This document shows, one piece after another, positions 53,067 to 63,116 of a stretch of DNA of 64,000 nucleotides (positions within the stretch are counted from its first letter, which is position 1; each line of letters begins with the position of its first letter). Origin of the DNA: Neobacillus mesonae (GTDB lineage Bacteria > Bacillota > Bacilli > Paenibacillales > Paenibacillaceae). The position numbers were made by a program, and so were the translations under genes. The stretch covers positions 930,001 to 994,000 of the forward strand of contig JAMBOW010000001.1 of NCBI GenBank assembly GCA_023715865.1. The letters run 5' to 3'. Under the pieces are notes generated by a model. That model was not told the DNA's origin, did no database searches, and was given only the letters and a program-made list of their open reading frames with translations.

Positions 53067-54077
53067 CTAGCCGCCAATTTGCGACATTCTGCGCCGGGTA
53101 GGTGTATGGGTTGTCTCTTGTCCAGCTCGCAAAAATGTGTACATCTCATGATGCTCAGGCTTTGTATCAAGCGCCTCAAGAAACATCTGCTGCAATGCTT
53201 CATCATTCCCCATGACGTTTCGCACTTGAAATTGTTCCGTCCATGCCAGACAAGGCTTGATGTATCCGTCTGCTGTGAGCCGCAGGCGGTTGCAGGTCTG
53301 GCAGAAGTGTTCACTCACAGGATGAATGAGTCCGAAACTTCCTACAGCACCTTGTAGACGATAATTCTCTGAAGGACCGTTACCCTTTATATGGCTGTCA
53401 GCTTCATACTCCCATTGCCGCAGCGCACATACTTCCTTAACCAAGCTGAGGGGCTGGTACAAATTTCTCCACTGCTTATCACTATGTCCGATCGGCATGT
53501 ATTCGATAAACCGAACATGGATATCACGATCTTTTGTAAGGGAAATAAAATCGGCGATTTCATCATCATTAATCCCTTTCATCAGTAGTACATTGAGTTT
53601 AATGGGAGTAAGTCCCGCCTCTATGCAAGCATCAATGCTGTCCAGTACTTTCTCTACATTGCCCCCGCGAGTAATCATTTTGAACCGATCAGAACGCAGA
53701 GAATCCATACTAATATTTACACGTGTCAGCCCCGCTTTTTTTAATCCTGCAGCTCGAGGTGCAAGAAAAATTCCATTGGTCGTGAGTGCAATATCTTCAA
53801 TTCCAGAAATTTGCGAGATCATTGCCACCAGTTCCTCCAGCTCTTTTCGAACAAGCGGCTCTCCCCCAGTCAACCGCACTTTGGAAATCCCCATTTGTGC
53901 AGTGACCCGTACCACATCAGCTATTTCTTGATAAGAAAGAATCTTATCTGTTGGTTCAAATTCCATCCCTTCCTCAGGCATACAGTAGATACAGCGCATA
54001 TTGCAGCGATCCGTCACAGATATTCTCAGGTACTGATGCTGGCGGCCGAACGAATCCACGAGACGAGGTACTTCCAA
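53067..54077 (-). CDS. moaA: GTP 3',8-cyclase MoaA
   Basis: A radical SAM enzyme of about 336 residues: the 4Fe-4S site CNMRCIYC (C25, C29, C32), a GGEPL SAM-binding motif, and a C-terminal second cluster CQTCNRLRL...CL. It converts GTP to 3',8-cyclo-7,8-dihydro-GTP in molybdenum cofactor synthesis, supplying NarG's Mo-bisMGD. TTG 54077 is taken as start because AAAGGAGATGA lies 5 bp upstream; the ATG nine bases before sits inside that site. It follows narI by 62 bp in the nar operon. Confidence 0.93.
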   Translation of the reverse strand: MEVPRLVDSFGRQHQYLRISVTDRCNMRCIYCMPEEGMEFEPTDKILSYQEIADVVRVTAQMGISKVRLTGGEPLVRKELEELVAMISQISGIEDIALTTNGIFLAPRAAGLKKAGLTRVNISMDSLRSDRFKMITRGGNVEKVLDSIDACIEAGLTPIKLNVLLMKGINDDEIADFISLTKDRDIHVRFIEYMPIGHSDKQWRNLYQPLSLVKEVCALRQWEYEADSHIKGNGPSENYRLQGAVGSFGLIHPVSEHFCQTCNRLRLTADGYIKPCLAWTEQFQVRNVMGNDEALQQMFLEALDTKPEHHEMYTFLRAGQETTHTPTRRRMSQIGG

Positions 54078-54138
54078 GGGCTTCATCTCCTTTCTAACGA
54101 AGAATGAGATTAATACCTGCAAATTAGAACACGAGGCA

Positions 54139-54819
54139 TTAACGACGTTTGCGATATACCACATAACTGCGGCTCAAATATTTAACAGGGAGGCTGAGCA
54201 TATGCACAAGTCTAGTAAAAGGAAATACAGCAAATAGCGAAAGCCCTAATAGGACATGAATCTGAAAAATAACTGGTACCGTGCTCATTAAGGTATAATC
54301 CGGTCTAAAAGTGAGAACACCTCTAAGCCATGGGGCAATCGTCTCACGATAATCAAATTCACCGCTGCCTGTCATATTGAATAGAGTTGCCAGCATACCA
54401 ACCACAACAATTAATGTAAGGAGAATAATGGACAGCATATCCCCGAAACTGCTCGTTCTGCGAATCCGAACATCCGAAAATCGGCGAATGACAAGAATAA
54501 TGCAGCCTATTAGTGTTAAAATCCCAGCAATCGTCCCGATGGTAAGGGCCATCAGATGATAAAAATGTTCGGATACTCCCAAAGCTGACATCCAAGATTT
54601 AGGGACAAGCAGTCCCCCTACATGACCGAAGAAGACAAGAATGATGCCGATGTGGAATAAATTACTTCCGAGACGAAGCTTTTTCTTCTCAAGCAGTTCG
54701 CTGGATTTTGCCGTCCAACCAAATTGATCTGTCTGATAGCGATAATATAAGCCGACTAGAAACAGGATCAGTATGAGATAGGGATAAATAACCCATAAAA
54801 ATTGACTTCCCCACGTCAT
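54139..54819 (-). CDS. narI: Respiratory nitrate reductase gamma subunit (cytochrome b)
   Basis: A 226-residue membrane protein with five segments. Haem-ligand histidines are expected in FHIGIILVFFGHVGG, FYHLMALTIG and IFQIHVLLG, which match the paired haem b sites of NarI. It takes electrons from menaquinol and passes them to NarH. It overlaps narJ by 4 bp (ATGA). Confidence 0.95.
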   Translation of the reverse strand: MTWGSQFLWVIYPYLILILFLVGLYYRYQTDQFGWTAKSSELLEKKKLRLGSNLFHIGIILVFFGHVGGLLVPKSWMSALGVSEHFYHLMALTIGTIAGILTLIGCIILVIRRFSDVRIRRTSSFGDMLSIILLTLIVVVGMLATLFNMTGSGEFDYRETIAPWLRGVLTFRPDYTLMSTVPVIFQIHVLLGLSLFAVFPFTRLVHMLSLPVKYLSRSYVVYRKRR

Positions 54820-55469
54820 GAGGCTCCCCCTTTACCTTGACCATATCCAGCAGCCGCCCACATTGGACCACAGCCCATGGACGAAGGTACATTTCCTTGA
54901 GCGGTCAGCTCAATTAAACCTTCTGTAACTTTAGATTGATCAAGTATTAATAGTATGGCATCCAGAACATTCCGATAGGGGCTGTCTTGCTGCTCCAGTG
55001 CTGCTTTGAGCTGCTCGAGTGCTTTGCGGAAGGATACCAGAAGTGATATCCCCCGATCATTTTCTGCAACGGCAACATATTCAAGCACAAGCGGCAGAAA
55101 ATCTGGTAATTCATCTGTATCCAGAATCATGTCCTCTTCTTCGTACAACTGTTTTAAGCGAAGTAAGGCAGGACCACGCTCCCGATCTTCACCCAGTTGG
55201 CCGTAAGTTAAATACAAGTTTGATTTCTTACTGAAGTCAAAGGTCTTTACGTAGATCGAGGTAATTGCCTCTGCGTCCATTCCAGCAAATGAAGCGATAC
55301 ATTCTCTAGCTAACATTTGAAGTGTATTAGCCTCTTCGTCTTTTTCATTTTGAATTAAGTGGCACCAATTGACGTACATCTCATCCGAGTCTTCCTGCCA
55401 TTCATGATCAGGGTATTGCAGCAGCTGTGAGAACAGCATCCAGCTTGAACGCAGTGTATTCTCTTTCAT
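54816..55469 (-). CDS. narJ: Nitrate reductase assembly chaperone
   Basis: A 217-residue NarJ/TorD-family protein (PALLRLKQLYEEEDMIL and ELPDFLPLVLEYVAVAEND are characteristic). It binds the N-terminus of NarG and helps insert the molybdenum cofactor before membrane attachment. It is translationally coupled to narI. ATG 55469 follows GGAGTGATG. Confidence 0.93.
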   Translation of the reverse strand: MKENTLRSSWMLFSQLLQYPDHEWQEDSDEMYVNWCHLIQNEKDEEANTLQMLARECIASFAGMDAEAITSIYVKTFDFSKKSNLYLTYGQLGEDRERGPALLRLKQLYEEEDMILDTDELPDFLPLVLEYVAVAENDRGISLLVSFRKALEQLKAALEQQDSPYRNVLDAILLILDQSKVTEGLIELTAQGNVPSSMGCGPMWAAAGYGQGKGGAS

Positions 55470-55504
55470 TTATTCATCACTCCTTTTGGATGGAAGGCTT
55501 AAGG

Positions 55505-56974
55505 TCAACCGCCACATGGTCCAGGTCCGCCCATCATATTTGTAAAACCACAAGCACCCTGTTCGGTGTAGAGATCTGAAAATTCTTCTCGATGTGCAGC
55601 AGGAATGACAAAACGGTCTTCATATTTGGCAATAGCAAGCAAACGGTACATCTCTTCCGTATCTTTCTCTGTCATACCAAATCGGTTCAAGAGATCAAGA
55701 TCAGGAGCCTGATTCAGGTTGCGAGAACGCATATGTGAACGCATGATAGCCATCTTTTTCAGAACATCGGTAATCACATCTGTATCTCCAGCAGTCAGTA
55801 GGTTAGCGAGATACTCTACCGGAATACGCATATCATCAATGGCAGGGAAAATATCTTCCGGAGCGCAAGACGCACCCTTCCCCTCAACCATGTTCGTAAT
55901 CGGGCTAAGCGGCGGTACATACCATACCATTGGCAAAGTGCGGTATTCAGGATGCAGTGGAAGTGCAATTTTCCAGTCCACTACCATCTTATAGATCGGT
56001 GAACGCTGTGCATGCTCGATCCAATCCTCAGGAATATGAGCAGCTCTTGCCGCAGCAATAACCTCTGGATCATGAGGATCTAGAAATACACCAAGCTGGG
56101 AATCATAGAGATCACGCTCGTCCTCAACCGATGCTGCTGCTTCAACACGATCTGCATCATAAAGCATGACACCAAGGTAACGAATTCTTCCTACACATGT
56201 TTCGGAGCAGATAGTAGGCAGTCCCTGTTCAATCCTTGGGAAGCAGAGTGTACACTTTTCTGCTTTATTTGTTTGCCAGTTGAAATACACCTTCTTATAC
56301 GGACAGCTCGATACACAGAACCGCCATGAACGGCATGCGTTCTGGTCAACGAGGACAATCCCATCCTCTTCCCGCTTATACATCGCTCCCGAAGGGCAGC
56401 TGGAAACGCAAGCAGGATTGATGCAGTGCTCACAAATGCGAGGCAAATACATCATAAATACCTGTTCAAATTCCATTCGAACCGCTTCTTCGATGCCCTT
56501 CATATTGGGGTCCTGATAGCCGGATTCATGTACTCCAGCCAGATCATCTTCCCAGTTGGGACCCCACTCCAAATTCATATATTCACCAGTGATCTTCGAT
56601 TTAGGACGTGCTACTGGCTGGTGCTTGCGTTCTGGGCTCTGCTGAAGTTTTTCATAATCATAGTCCCAGGGCTCATAGTAATCATCAATTGTAGGTTGAT
56701 CCGGATTATGGAATATATTTTTCAGACGATTGGCTCTGCTGCCTGAACGAAGTTCAAGCTTGCCTTTCTTCAGCTCCCATCCTCCTTTATATTTATCCTG
56801 GTTCTCCCATTGTTTTGGGTAACCGATGCCTGGCTTCGTCTCTACGTTGTTAAACCACATGTATTCTGCACCTTTACGATTTGTCCACGTGTTCTTACAT
56901 GTAACAGAACAGGTATGACATCCAATACATTTATCTAAGTTCATGACCATTCCGATTTGTGCTTTAATCTTCAA
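55505..56974 (-). CDS. narH: Respiratory nitrate reductase beta subunit
   Basis: A 489-residue iron-sulphur protein. Cys clusters: CIGCHTCSVTCKNTW (C16, C19, C22, C26), CEHCINPACVSSCPSG, CRSWRFCVSSCPYKK (with Trp replacing the second Cys, as in the 3Fe-4S cluster site of NarH) and CTLC...CVGR. It wires electrons from NarI haem to NarG. Start is TTG 56974 within the end of narG behind GAGGAGGTGA, overlapping narG by 11 bp. Confidence 0.95.
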   Translation of the reverse strand: MKIKAQIGMVMNLDKCIGCHTCSVTCKNTWTNRKGAEYMWFNNVETKPGIGYPKQWENQDKYKGGWELKKGKLELRSGSRANRLKNIFHNPDQPTIDDYYEPWDYDYEKLQQSPERKHQPVARPKSKITGEYMNLEWGPNWEDDLAGVHESGYQDPNMKGIEEAVRMEFEQVFMMYLPRICEHCINPACVSSCPSGAMYKREEDGIVLVDQNACRSWRFCVSSCPYKKVYFNWQTNKAEKCTLCFPRIEQGLPTICSETCVGRIRYLGVMLYDADRVEAAASVEDERDLYDSQLGVFLDPHDPEVIAAARAAHIPEDWIEHAQRSPIYKMVVDWKIALPLHPEYRTLPMVWYVPPLSPITNMVEGKGASCAPEDIFPAIDDMRIPVEYLANLLTAGDTDVITDVLKKMAIMRSHMRSRNLNQAPDLDLLNRFGMTEKDTEEMYRLLAIAKYEDRFVIPAAHREEFSDLYTEQGACGFTNMMGGPGPCGG

Positions 56975-59900
56975 GCCAGTTCACCTCCTCAAGTTTGCGG
57001 ATAACAACATACAGATCTCGTTGATTTCCTGTTGGTCCGTAGTAGTTAAATCCGTAGCTAAGCTGTGCATATCCGCCAATCATATGTGTAGGCTTCACGT
57101 GAATTCGCGTTGGGCTGTTATGTGTTCCGCCGCGAGTCGTCGTTACATCGGTTGCCGGCACGTTAATGGTTCGGTCCTGCGCATGATGCATGTAAGCCAT
57201 TCCGCGCGGCATTCGGTGTGTAACCACCGCCCGAGCTACAACCGCACCGTTCTGGTTAAAGCATTCAATCCAGTCGTTATCCAACACGTCTGCATCTGCT
57301 GCATCATCTTTATTTATCCAAATGGTCGGCCCTCCTCGGAACAAGGTGAGCATAGGAAGAGAATCGAAATACATGCTGTGTATGGACCACTTGCTGTGTG
57401 GTGTCATAAAGTTCAACACAATTTCCTTCCCTTTTGCCGCAGGACGCTTCTTGTTCGTATGGAAAGGCGCGTGCTTCATCGTAGGCTTGTAAATCGCCAT
57501 GTTTTCACCGAATTCAGTCAGCATTTCGTGGTCCAGGAAGTAATGCTGGCGTCCCGTCAGTGTGCGATAAGGAATGAGCCGCTCCACGTTTGTTGTAAAC
57601 GGTGAATAACGTCTTCCGTGTTGTTCTGAACCGCTGAAAGCAGGAGATGTAATAACGGTCTTCGGCTGGGTCGTAATTTCGTTAAAAGTAAACCGCTCTT
57701 CAATACGATCCTCAGCCAGATCTTTCAGCTTAAGTGCTGTTTTTTGCTCAAGGGATTCCCAAGCCTTTACCGCCATTTTCCCGTTACTAGTGCTGGATAG
57801 GGTCAGAATCGTTTCCGCCATCTGCCGGTCGGTCACAAGCTTCGGACAACCTTGGCTGATCCCCGGTTCGTCCACTACGCCGTTTATTTTTTTCATCATT
57901 TCATATTCATCTGCTGCGGACCAGTTAATCCCTTTTATCCCATAAGGTTTATCTTTGATGTTAGGTCCTAGAGCTGTCATTTTCTTGTACACAGAAGCGT
58001 AATCCCGTTCTACGACAACAAATTTTGGCATCGTTTTCCCTGGAATAGCATCAATCTCTCCCTTGCTCCAATCGAGTATCTTCCCGAAAGGCTGGGACAG
58101 TTCATCCGGTGTATCATGCTGAAGCGGAACAGCTACAACGTCACGCTGCGGTTCTGTAAACTGTGTTTCTGCCATATCGGAGAACGTTTTGGCAATCGTT
58201 TTGAACGTATCCCAATCCGATTTGGATTCCCATAGCGGTGGTACTGCCGGATTAAACGGATGAATGAATGGGTGCATATCTGTAGAAGACAAGTCACTCT
58301 TCTCATACCACGTTGCTGCCGGAAGCACGATATCGGAATAAACAGCTGTTCCAGACATCCGAAAATCGATATCTACCATTAAATCGAGCTTTCCTTCCGC
58401 TGCTTGATCATGCCATTTGATTTCCTGTGGACGAATCGTCTCGGAATCATCATTTAACAGACCATTATGTGCTCCAAGTAAGTATTTCAGGAAATATTCA
58501 TGGCCTTTGCCCGAACTTGAGATCAAATTTGCCCGCCATACAAACAGTACTTTGGGATGGTTCTCTACTGCATCAGGATCTTCAATCGCAAATTGCAGTT
58601 TTCGATTCTTAAGCTGTTCAGCGACATAACTCGCAACAGCCTCCTGTGATTCATGGCCTAGTGCAGCAGCTTCTTTAGCTACGTTAATTGAATTTTCATT
58701 AAACTGTGGATACGAAGGCAGCCATCCTAATCGAGCAGCCATAACGTTGTAATCTGCATAGTGAGCATAACGGGCTTTGTCTACCAATGCGGATGTATGA
58801 CCATCGACTGGATTCGATTCAAATCTCCACTGATTTGTTGCAAAATAGAAAAATGAAGTGCCATTCTGCTGCCGTGGAGGCATAGTCCAGTCACGTGCAA
58901 AGGCAACATTTGCCCAGCCTTCTGCAGGACGGAGCTTCTCCTGTCCAACATAATGCGCCCAGCCGCCTCCATTCACGCCTTGACAACCTGTCATCAATAC
59001 AAGATTCAGCACACTGCGATAGATCGTATCCGAGTTGTACCAGTGATTAATACCGGCTCCAACGATAATCATCGAACGGCCTTTACTATCAATGGCATTT
59101 TGAGCAAATTCACGGGCGATCTGAATGACAGAATCACGGTCGACACCTGTAATTTGTTCCTGCCATGCTGGAGAGTACACTGTATTTACATCGTTGTAAT
59201 CACTACCGTTCACCGCATCAACACCATACTGTGCAAGCATAAGATCAAATACACTGGTTACCCGGTACGTCTTATGATCTGATGTGGTAATAGTGCGATA
59301 CGGAATATCACGAGTAATAACGGTATTTCCATCGTCGTCAAAGTAAGGAAGCTGAATCGTAAGCTGACCTTCAGCTGTCCTCTGAAGTCCCAGCTGTGGT
59401 AAGATTTCCTCGCCAGTCATCGTATCCACCATTTCAAGATTCCATTTACCTTCTTCTCCCCATCTGGAACCGATGGTTCCATTAGGTATCCGAAGCTCGC
59501 CTGACTTCTCATCGATCAGCACGGTTTTCCATTCCGCATTATTGGTTTCAATCCCAAGATCCTTAGCAGTAAGGAAGCGGTCAGCCGTATATGCACCCTC
59601 TTTTTCGTCCAGCATGACAAGGAAAGGAAAGTCGGTATATTTTTTAGAATACTCATTGAAATAAGGTGTGCTTTGTTTCACATAGAATTCGTTTAGGATG
59701 ATGTGCCCCATCGACATGGCCAGGGCCCCATCTGTTCCTTGCTTGGCTGGAAGCCACTTATCAGCAAATCTTACAAATTCGGCGTAGTCTGGACTTATGG
59801 ACACTACCTTTGTGCCACGATACCTTGCTTCTGTCATAAAATGTGCATCTGGTGTTCTGGTCATAGGCAGGTTAGAACCCCATACCAGCAAATAGCTTGA

Positions 59901-60647
59901 ATTGTACCAGTCACTGCTCTCCGGAACATCCGTCTGGTCTCCCCATATTTGCGGAGAGGCTGGCGGCAAGTCCGCATACCAGTCATAGAAGCTAAGCAGC
60001 GGTGATCCTACTAGGGATAGAAAACGGGAGCCTGCAGCATAACTCACCATTGACATCGCAGGGATTGGAGAGAATCCAAGAATTCGATCCGGCCCATTCT
60101 GCTTGATGGTATGAAGCATGGAGGCAGAAATAATTTCGGTAACTTCATCCCAAGTTGCCCGAACCATTCCTCCTTTACCACGTGCTGATTTATAAATGTG
60201 TTTCTTCTTCTCATCATGAACAATCGAATTCCAGGCCTCTACAGGATCGGAGTATTCTCTTCTCGCTTGACGCCAAAGCTCAAGTAATTTACTGCGAATA
60301 TAGGGATACTTCACCCGAAGAGGACTATAGAGATACCAGGAAAAGCTGGCACCACGCGGGCAACCGCGAGGTTCAAATTCCGGCATATCGGGTCCAGTCG
60401 TCGGATAATCCGTCTGTTGGGTTTCCCATGTCACAATGCCGTCTTTGACAAAGATTTTCCAGCTGCATGAACCTGTACAGTTTACGCCATGAGTTGAGCG
60501 AACGACTTTGTCATGCTGCCAGCGATTTCGATATAACTCTTCTGAAGTACGGTCGGCAAGGGAAACCTCGCTCCAGCCTTCGGAATTTTTTTCGCGTTTA
60601 CGGAAAAACTTCAATTTTTGTAATAGCGGATTGGCTTTATTCATCAT
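56964..60647 (-). CDS. narG: Respiratory nitrate reductase alpha subunit (Mo-bisMGD)
   Basis: A 1227-residue catalytic subunit. The N-terminal FS0 cluster ligands are H53, C57, C61 (HGVNCTGSC) and C96 (RGCPRGASF). The molybdenum-proximal segment VPESSDWYNSSYLLVWGSN and TRTPDAHFMTEARYRGTKVV closely match E. coli NarG. It reduces nitrate to nitrite on the cytosolic side of the membrane. No twin-arginine signal, as expected for cytosolic NarG. ATG 60647 follows AAGGAGC. The promoter region upstream has two GGGN4CCC boxes. Confidence 0.97.
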   Translation of the reverse strand: MMNKANPLLQKLKFFRKREKNSEGWSEVSLADRTSEELYRNRWQHDKVVRSTHGVNCTGSCSWKIFVKDGIVTWETQQTDYPTTGPDMPEFEPRGCPRGASFSWYLYSPLRVKYPYIRSKLLELWRQARREYSDPVEAWNSIVHDEKKKHIYKSARGKGGMVRATWDEVTEIISASMLHTIKQNGPDRILGFSPIPAMSMVSYAAGSRFLSLVGSPLLSFYDWYADLPPASPQIWGDQTDVPESSDWYNSSYLLVWGSNLPMTRTPDAHFMTEARYRGTKVVSISPDYAEFVRFADKWLPAKQGTDGALAMSMGHIILNEFYVKQSTPYFNEYSKKYTDFPFLVMLDEKEGAYTADRFLTAKDLGIETNNAEWKTVLIDEKSGELRIPNGTIGSRWGEEGKWNLEMVDTMTGEEILPQLGLQRTAEGQLTIQLPYFDDDGNTVITRDIPYRTITTSDHKTYRVTSVFDLMLAQYGVDAVNGSDYNDVNTVYSPAWQEQITGVDRDSVIQIAREFAQNAIDSKGRSMIIVGAGINHWYNSDTIYRSVLNLVLMTGCQGVNGGGWAHYVGQEKLRPAEGWANVAFARDWTMPPRQQNGTSFFYFATNQWRFESNPVDGHTSALVDKARYAHYADYNVMAARLGWLPSYPQFNENSINVAKEAAALGHESQEAVASYVAEQLKNRKLQFAIEDPDAVENHPKVLFVWRANLISSSGKGHEYFLKYLLGAHNGLLNDDSETIRPQEIKWHDQAAEGKLDLMVDIDFRMSGTAVYSDIVLPAATWYEKSDLSSTDMHPFIHPFNPAVPPLWESKSDWDTFKTIAKTFSDMAETQFTEPQRDVVAVPLQHDTPDELSQPFGKILDWSKGEIDAIPGKTMPKFVVVERDYASVYKKMTALGPNIKDKPYGIKGINWSAADEYEMMKKINGVVDEPGISQGCPKLVTDRQMAETILTLSSTSNGKMAVKAWESLEQKTALKLKDLAEDRIEERFTFNEITTQPKTVITSPAFSGSEQHGRRYSPFTTNVERLIPYRTLTGRQHYFLDHEMLTEFGENMAIYKPTMKHAPFHTNKKRPAAKGKEIVLNFMTPHSKWSIHSMYFDSLPMLTLFRGGPTIWINKDDAADADVLDNDWIECFNQNGAVVARAVVTHRMPRGMAYMHHAQDRTINVPATDVTTTRGGTHNSPTRIHVKPTHMIGGYAQLSYGFNYYGPTGNQRDLYVVIRKLEEVNWLED

Positions 60648-60677
60648 CCCAGCTCCTTAACGCCTTATGTTTCTTTC

Positions 60678-60743
60678 ATTGTAAAGCTAGGCTGGGGCTT
60701 TTAAGAGGGGGGAATTCCCTCATTTACGGGGCAGGGATTCCCC
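60678..60743 (-). promoter_or_regulatory. narG promoter with paired GGGN4CCC boxes
   Basis: GGGAATTCCC (60710-60719) and GGGATTCCCC (60734-60743) match the GGGN4CCC outline of NreC sites; their centres are 24 bp apart. A plausible -10 (TACAAT on the minus strand, 60678-60683) lies 34 bp from the centre of the nearer box. The narK upstream region has the same spacing. Confidence 0.65.
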
Positions 60744-60764
60744 GATGTTTGATAAAGTGCAGAG

Positions 60765-61352
60765 TTATAAAAGAGATAATGCGAGGGAAATAGCCTCTTC
60801 CATGACAAAAGCTTCGTTATGAATATACAAAATAGGAATTCTTGGATATCCATATGATTCGAGTTGTAGATTGTACGCTTCTTCAGTTATAGAAGATTGC
60901 CAGCTCACCAATAACTTAATGTTAGAGGTATGTGTAAGAAGACTTTTCAAATCGTCTTGATCTCGCAGCAGGGCGATTTTGGGGTAAACTGCCGTTTTGA
61001 AGCCTTCTGCAAGCAAGAGGTCTACTCTCCCGTACATTTGCTCAGCGATTTCATCCAAAGATGTCTCAGATGGGCGCATAATGCGGGTAGCCGTCTGGGA
61101 TGTAAGTACGGTTTCTACGGATCCGCTCAACAGATGGTTGGAGCTATCTGTTCCTGCTTCATCAAGCTCAAATGTATGGGCATCATGCTTTGCTGATCCC
61201 ATCCGAACTCCTCTTGCAGATAAAGCGGCAATTAACTTGCAAGTGAACGTAGTTTTACCACTGTTCTTGTAGCCAACCACCTGCAATACAGGTACTTTAC
61301 TGCTTATACTTGCTTGATGCACATGGGTGCTCGCTGAATCTAAATGCATCAT
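60765..61352 (-). CDS. mobB: Molybdopterin-guanine dinucleotide biosynthesis protein B
   Basis: A 195-residue P-loop protein: Walker A GYKNSGKTT (27-35), with conserved HDAHTFELDEAGTDS and LLLAEGFKTAVYPKI. MobB assists MobA in forming the guanine dinucleotide form of the molybdenum cofactor. The start ATG 61352 follows GGGAGGTAG. It lies between narK and narG, upstream of narG on the same strand. Confidence 0.9.
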   Translation of the reverse strand: MMHLDSASTHVHQASISSKVPVLQVVGYKNSGKTTFTCKLIAALSARGVRMGSAKHDAHTFELDEAGTDSSNHLLSGSVETVLTSQTATRIMRPSETSLDEIAEQMYGRVDLLLAEGFKTAVYPKIALLRDQDDLKSLLTHTSNIKLLVSWQSSITEEAYNLQLESYGYPRIPILYIHNEAFVMEEAISLALSLL

Positions 61353-61541
61353 TCTACCTCCCATAAAAGTTTTCTATAAGGATTTCGGTTTTATATACAC
61401 GCTCAATTAGGCAATTAGAAAATGCAGAATTGGCTGCAGAGCACTAAGGGCTCCACAGCCAATCCTTTCTGGGGCTCATTGTTATGAGCGTCGTTGCCTC
61501 CATTAATAATTAATATTGGTTTCCTTGCTCGTCGGCAAATA

Positions 61542-63077
61542 TTATTTGGTTCCCAGCCCCACCTTGAGCGAAGCGCTTTGAATCTCGGCTGGATTAAGCT
61601 CGCTGAATACACCTACGTAATAGTTCGTCTCTCCCGTATCATTCTGAATCCCATTAATCGTTAAGAACTGTAAGTATAGCTCTCCATTACTTTTCCTGTT
61701 CCAAATGTTACCGGACCAAGCATGCTTCTCTTTGAGCTGATTCCACATTACATCATAGAAGGCTTTGTCATGTTTTCCTGATTTCAAAAAGCCCGGGGTT
61801 TTCCCTATGGACTCTTCTGCTGTGTAACCCGTAATCTCTGTAAATGCAGGATTAACATTCTGAATAATACCTTTCGCATTCGTGACGAGTACCGCCTGAG
61901 AAGTGGTGTTCACAATCTTTTCAGCAAGCTTCACACGATCTTGCCAGTGCATGTAGAGAACGAGAAGTATACTGCAAAGGGATACCATAGCAAGTGCCAT
62001 GAATCCTATTGCATAATGACCGGTAACAGCATAAAGCATAGAAAGCATAAGAGGCGGGAAAAATCCGCCGAGTCCACCCAGTGAAGAAATGAGACCATTT
62101 GTAATTCCGGATTGTTTGGAGAAATAAAGAGGAACCAATTTAAAGATCGTACCGTTCCCCACTCCTGCGCATAATCCGATTAGCAAGCATCCAATTGTAA
62201 ACAGCAGGATCCCTGGGGAGAAGGCGAGGATAATACCGCCTGTGGTTAAACCAGTAAATACAAATAGCAGGATTGTAAAAGGATTAAGCTTATCACCGAG
62301 CCATCCCCCAACAGGACGCATAAATGTGGCGAGTGTAATAAATCCAGCAGCTCGCAGGCCTGCATCTACCTTGCTGATTCCAAAGTTGTTTACAAGATGA
62401 TTTGGAAGGAAGACGGTAAAGGCTACAAAAGCTCCAAAGGTAATAAAATAGAAAAAGCATAATAACCATAACTTTTCATTCTTGTACACACCTTTTATTT
62501 GCTCTGTTAAAGAAGCTTTCAATTTCGCTTCCTTCCGATCGCCAAGCAAAAAGTTAGCGATAATAAAGACAGCAAGCAAAATCAAATATACTTGCACAGT
62601 AGAGCGCCATCCAATTTGTGTCGCAAGGACAGGAGCGAAGAACGTGCTAAGCGCTGACCCCAAATTTCCAAGTCCATATATCCCGTTGACAAGTCCATGC
62701 TTCTCCTTAGGATAATACTTAGGCAGCGAAGTGACACCAACGGAGAACGTTGCACCAGATACTCCTAAGAACAATCCTCCGATGATTAAATCAGCAAAGC
62801 TGTCCGCTCGGCTAATGAAAAATACAGGAATGAGCAGCACGATAAAGCTGATCAAAAACATATTCCGTGCCCCAAACTTGTTCGTCCAAGGACCAAACGG
62901 AATCCGCAAAATGGAACCGAGCACTACAGGTACTGCTGTAACAAGAGACAGCTGTCCTGGCGTTAACGAGATTCCGTCCTGAATAAACGCAATTAATGAT
63001 GACAAAATCCCCCACACTGCAAAGCCCACAATCAAGCTTGCGGTTTGTAATGGGATTAGCGTTTTGGATGGTTTCAT
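61542..63077 (-). CDS. narK: Nitrate/nitrite transporter NarK with C-terminal PAS domain
   Basis: A 511-residue protein. Residues 1-395 or so form an MFS transporter of the nitrate-nitrite porter family: GPWTNKFGARNMFLIS (motif A) and the nitrate signature-type repeats GLFLGVSGATFSVGVTSLPK and GLCAGVGNGTIFKLVPLYFS. A coil (HWQDRVKLAEKIVNTT) leads to a PAS domain (about 405-500: AVLVTNAKGIIQNVNPAFTEITGYTAEESIGKTP). NarK exchanges nitrate for nitrite or imports nitrate. The PAS domain might sense redox or ligand and tune transport; this fusion is unusual. Start ATG 63077 follows AGGAGGAAAGGT. Confidence 0.92.
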   Translation of the reverse strand: MKPSKTLIPLQTASLIVGFAVWGILSSLIAFIQDGISLTPGQLSLVTAVPVVLGSILRIPFGPWTNKFGARNMFLISFIVLLIPVFFISRADSFADLIIGGLFLGVSGATFSVGVTSLPKYYPKEKHGLVNGIYGLGNLGSALSTFFAPVLATQIGWRSTVQVYLILLAVFIIANFLLGDRKEAKLKASLTEQIKGVYKNEKLWLLCFFYFITFGAFVAFTVFLPNHLVNNFGISKVDAGLRAAGFITLATFMRPVGGWLGDKLNPFTILLFVFTGLTTGGIILAFSPGILLFTIGCLLIGLCAGVGNGTIFKLVPLYFSKQSGITNGLISSLGGLGGFFPPLMLSMLYAVTGHYAIGFMALAMVSLCSILLVLYMHWQDRVKLAEKIVNTTSQAVLVTNAKGIIQNVNPAFTEITGYTAEESIGKTPGFLKSGKHDKAFYDVMWNQLKEKHAWSGNIWNRKSNGELYLQFLTINGIQNDTGETNYYVGVFSELNPAEIQSASLKVGLGTK

Positions 63078-63116
63078 ACCTTTCCTCCTCATGAATTTAT
63101 CTGCTATTGAATTCAT

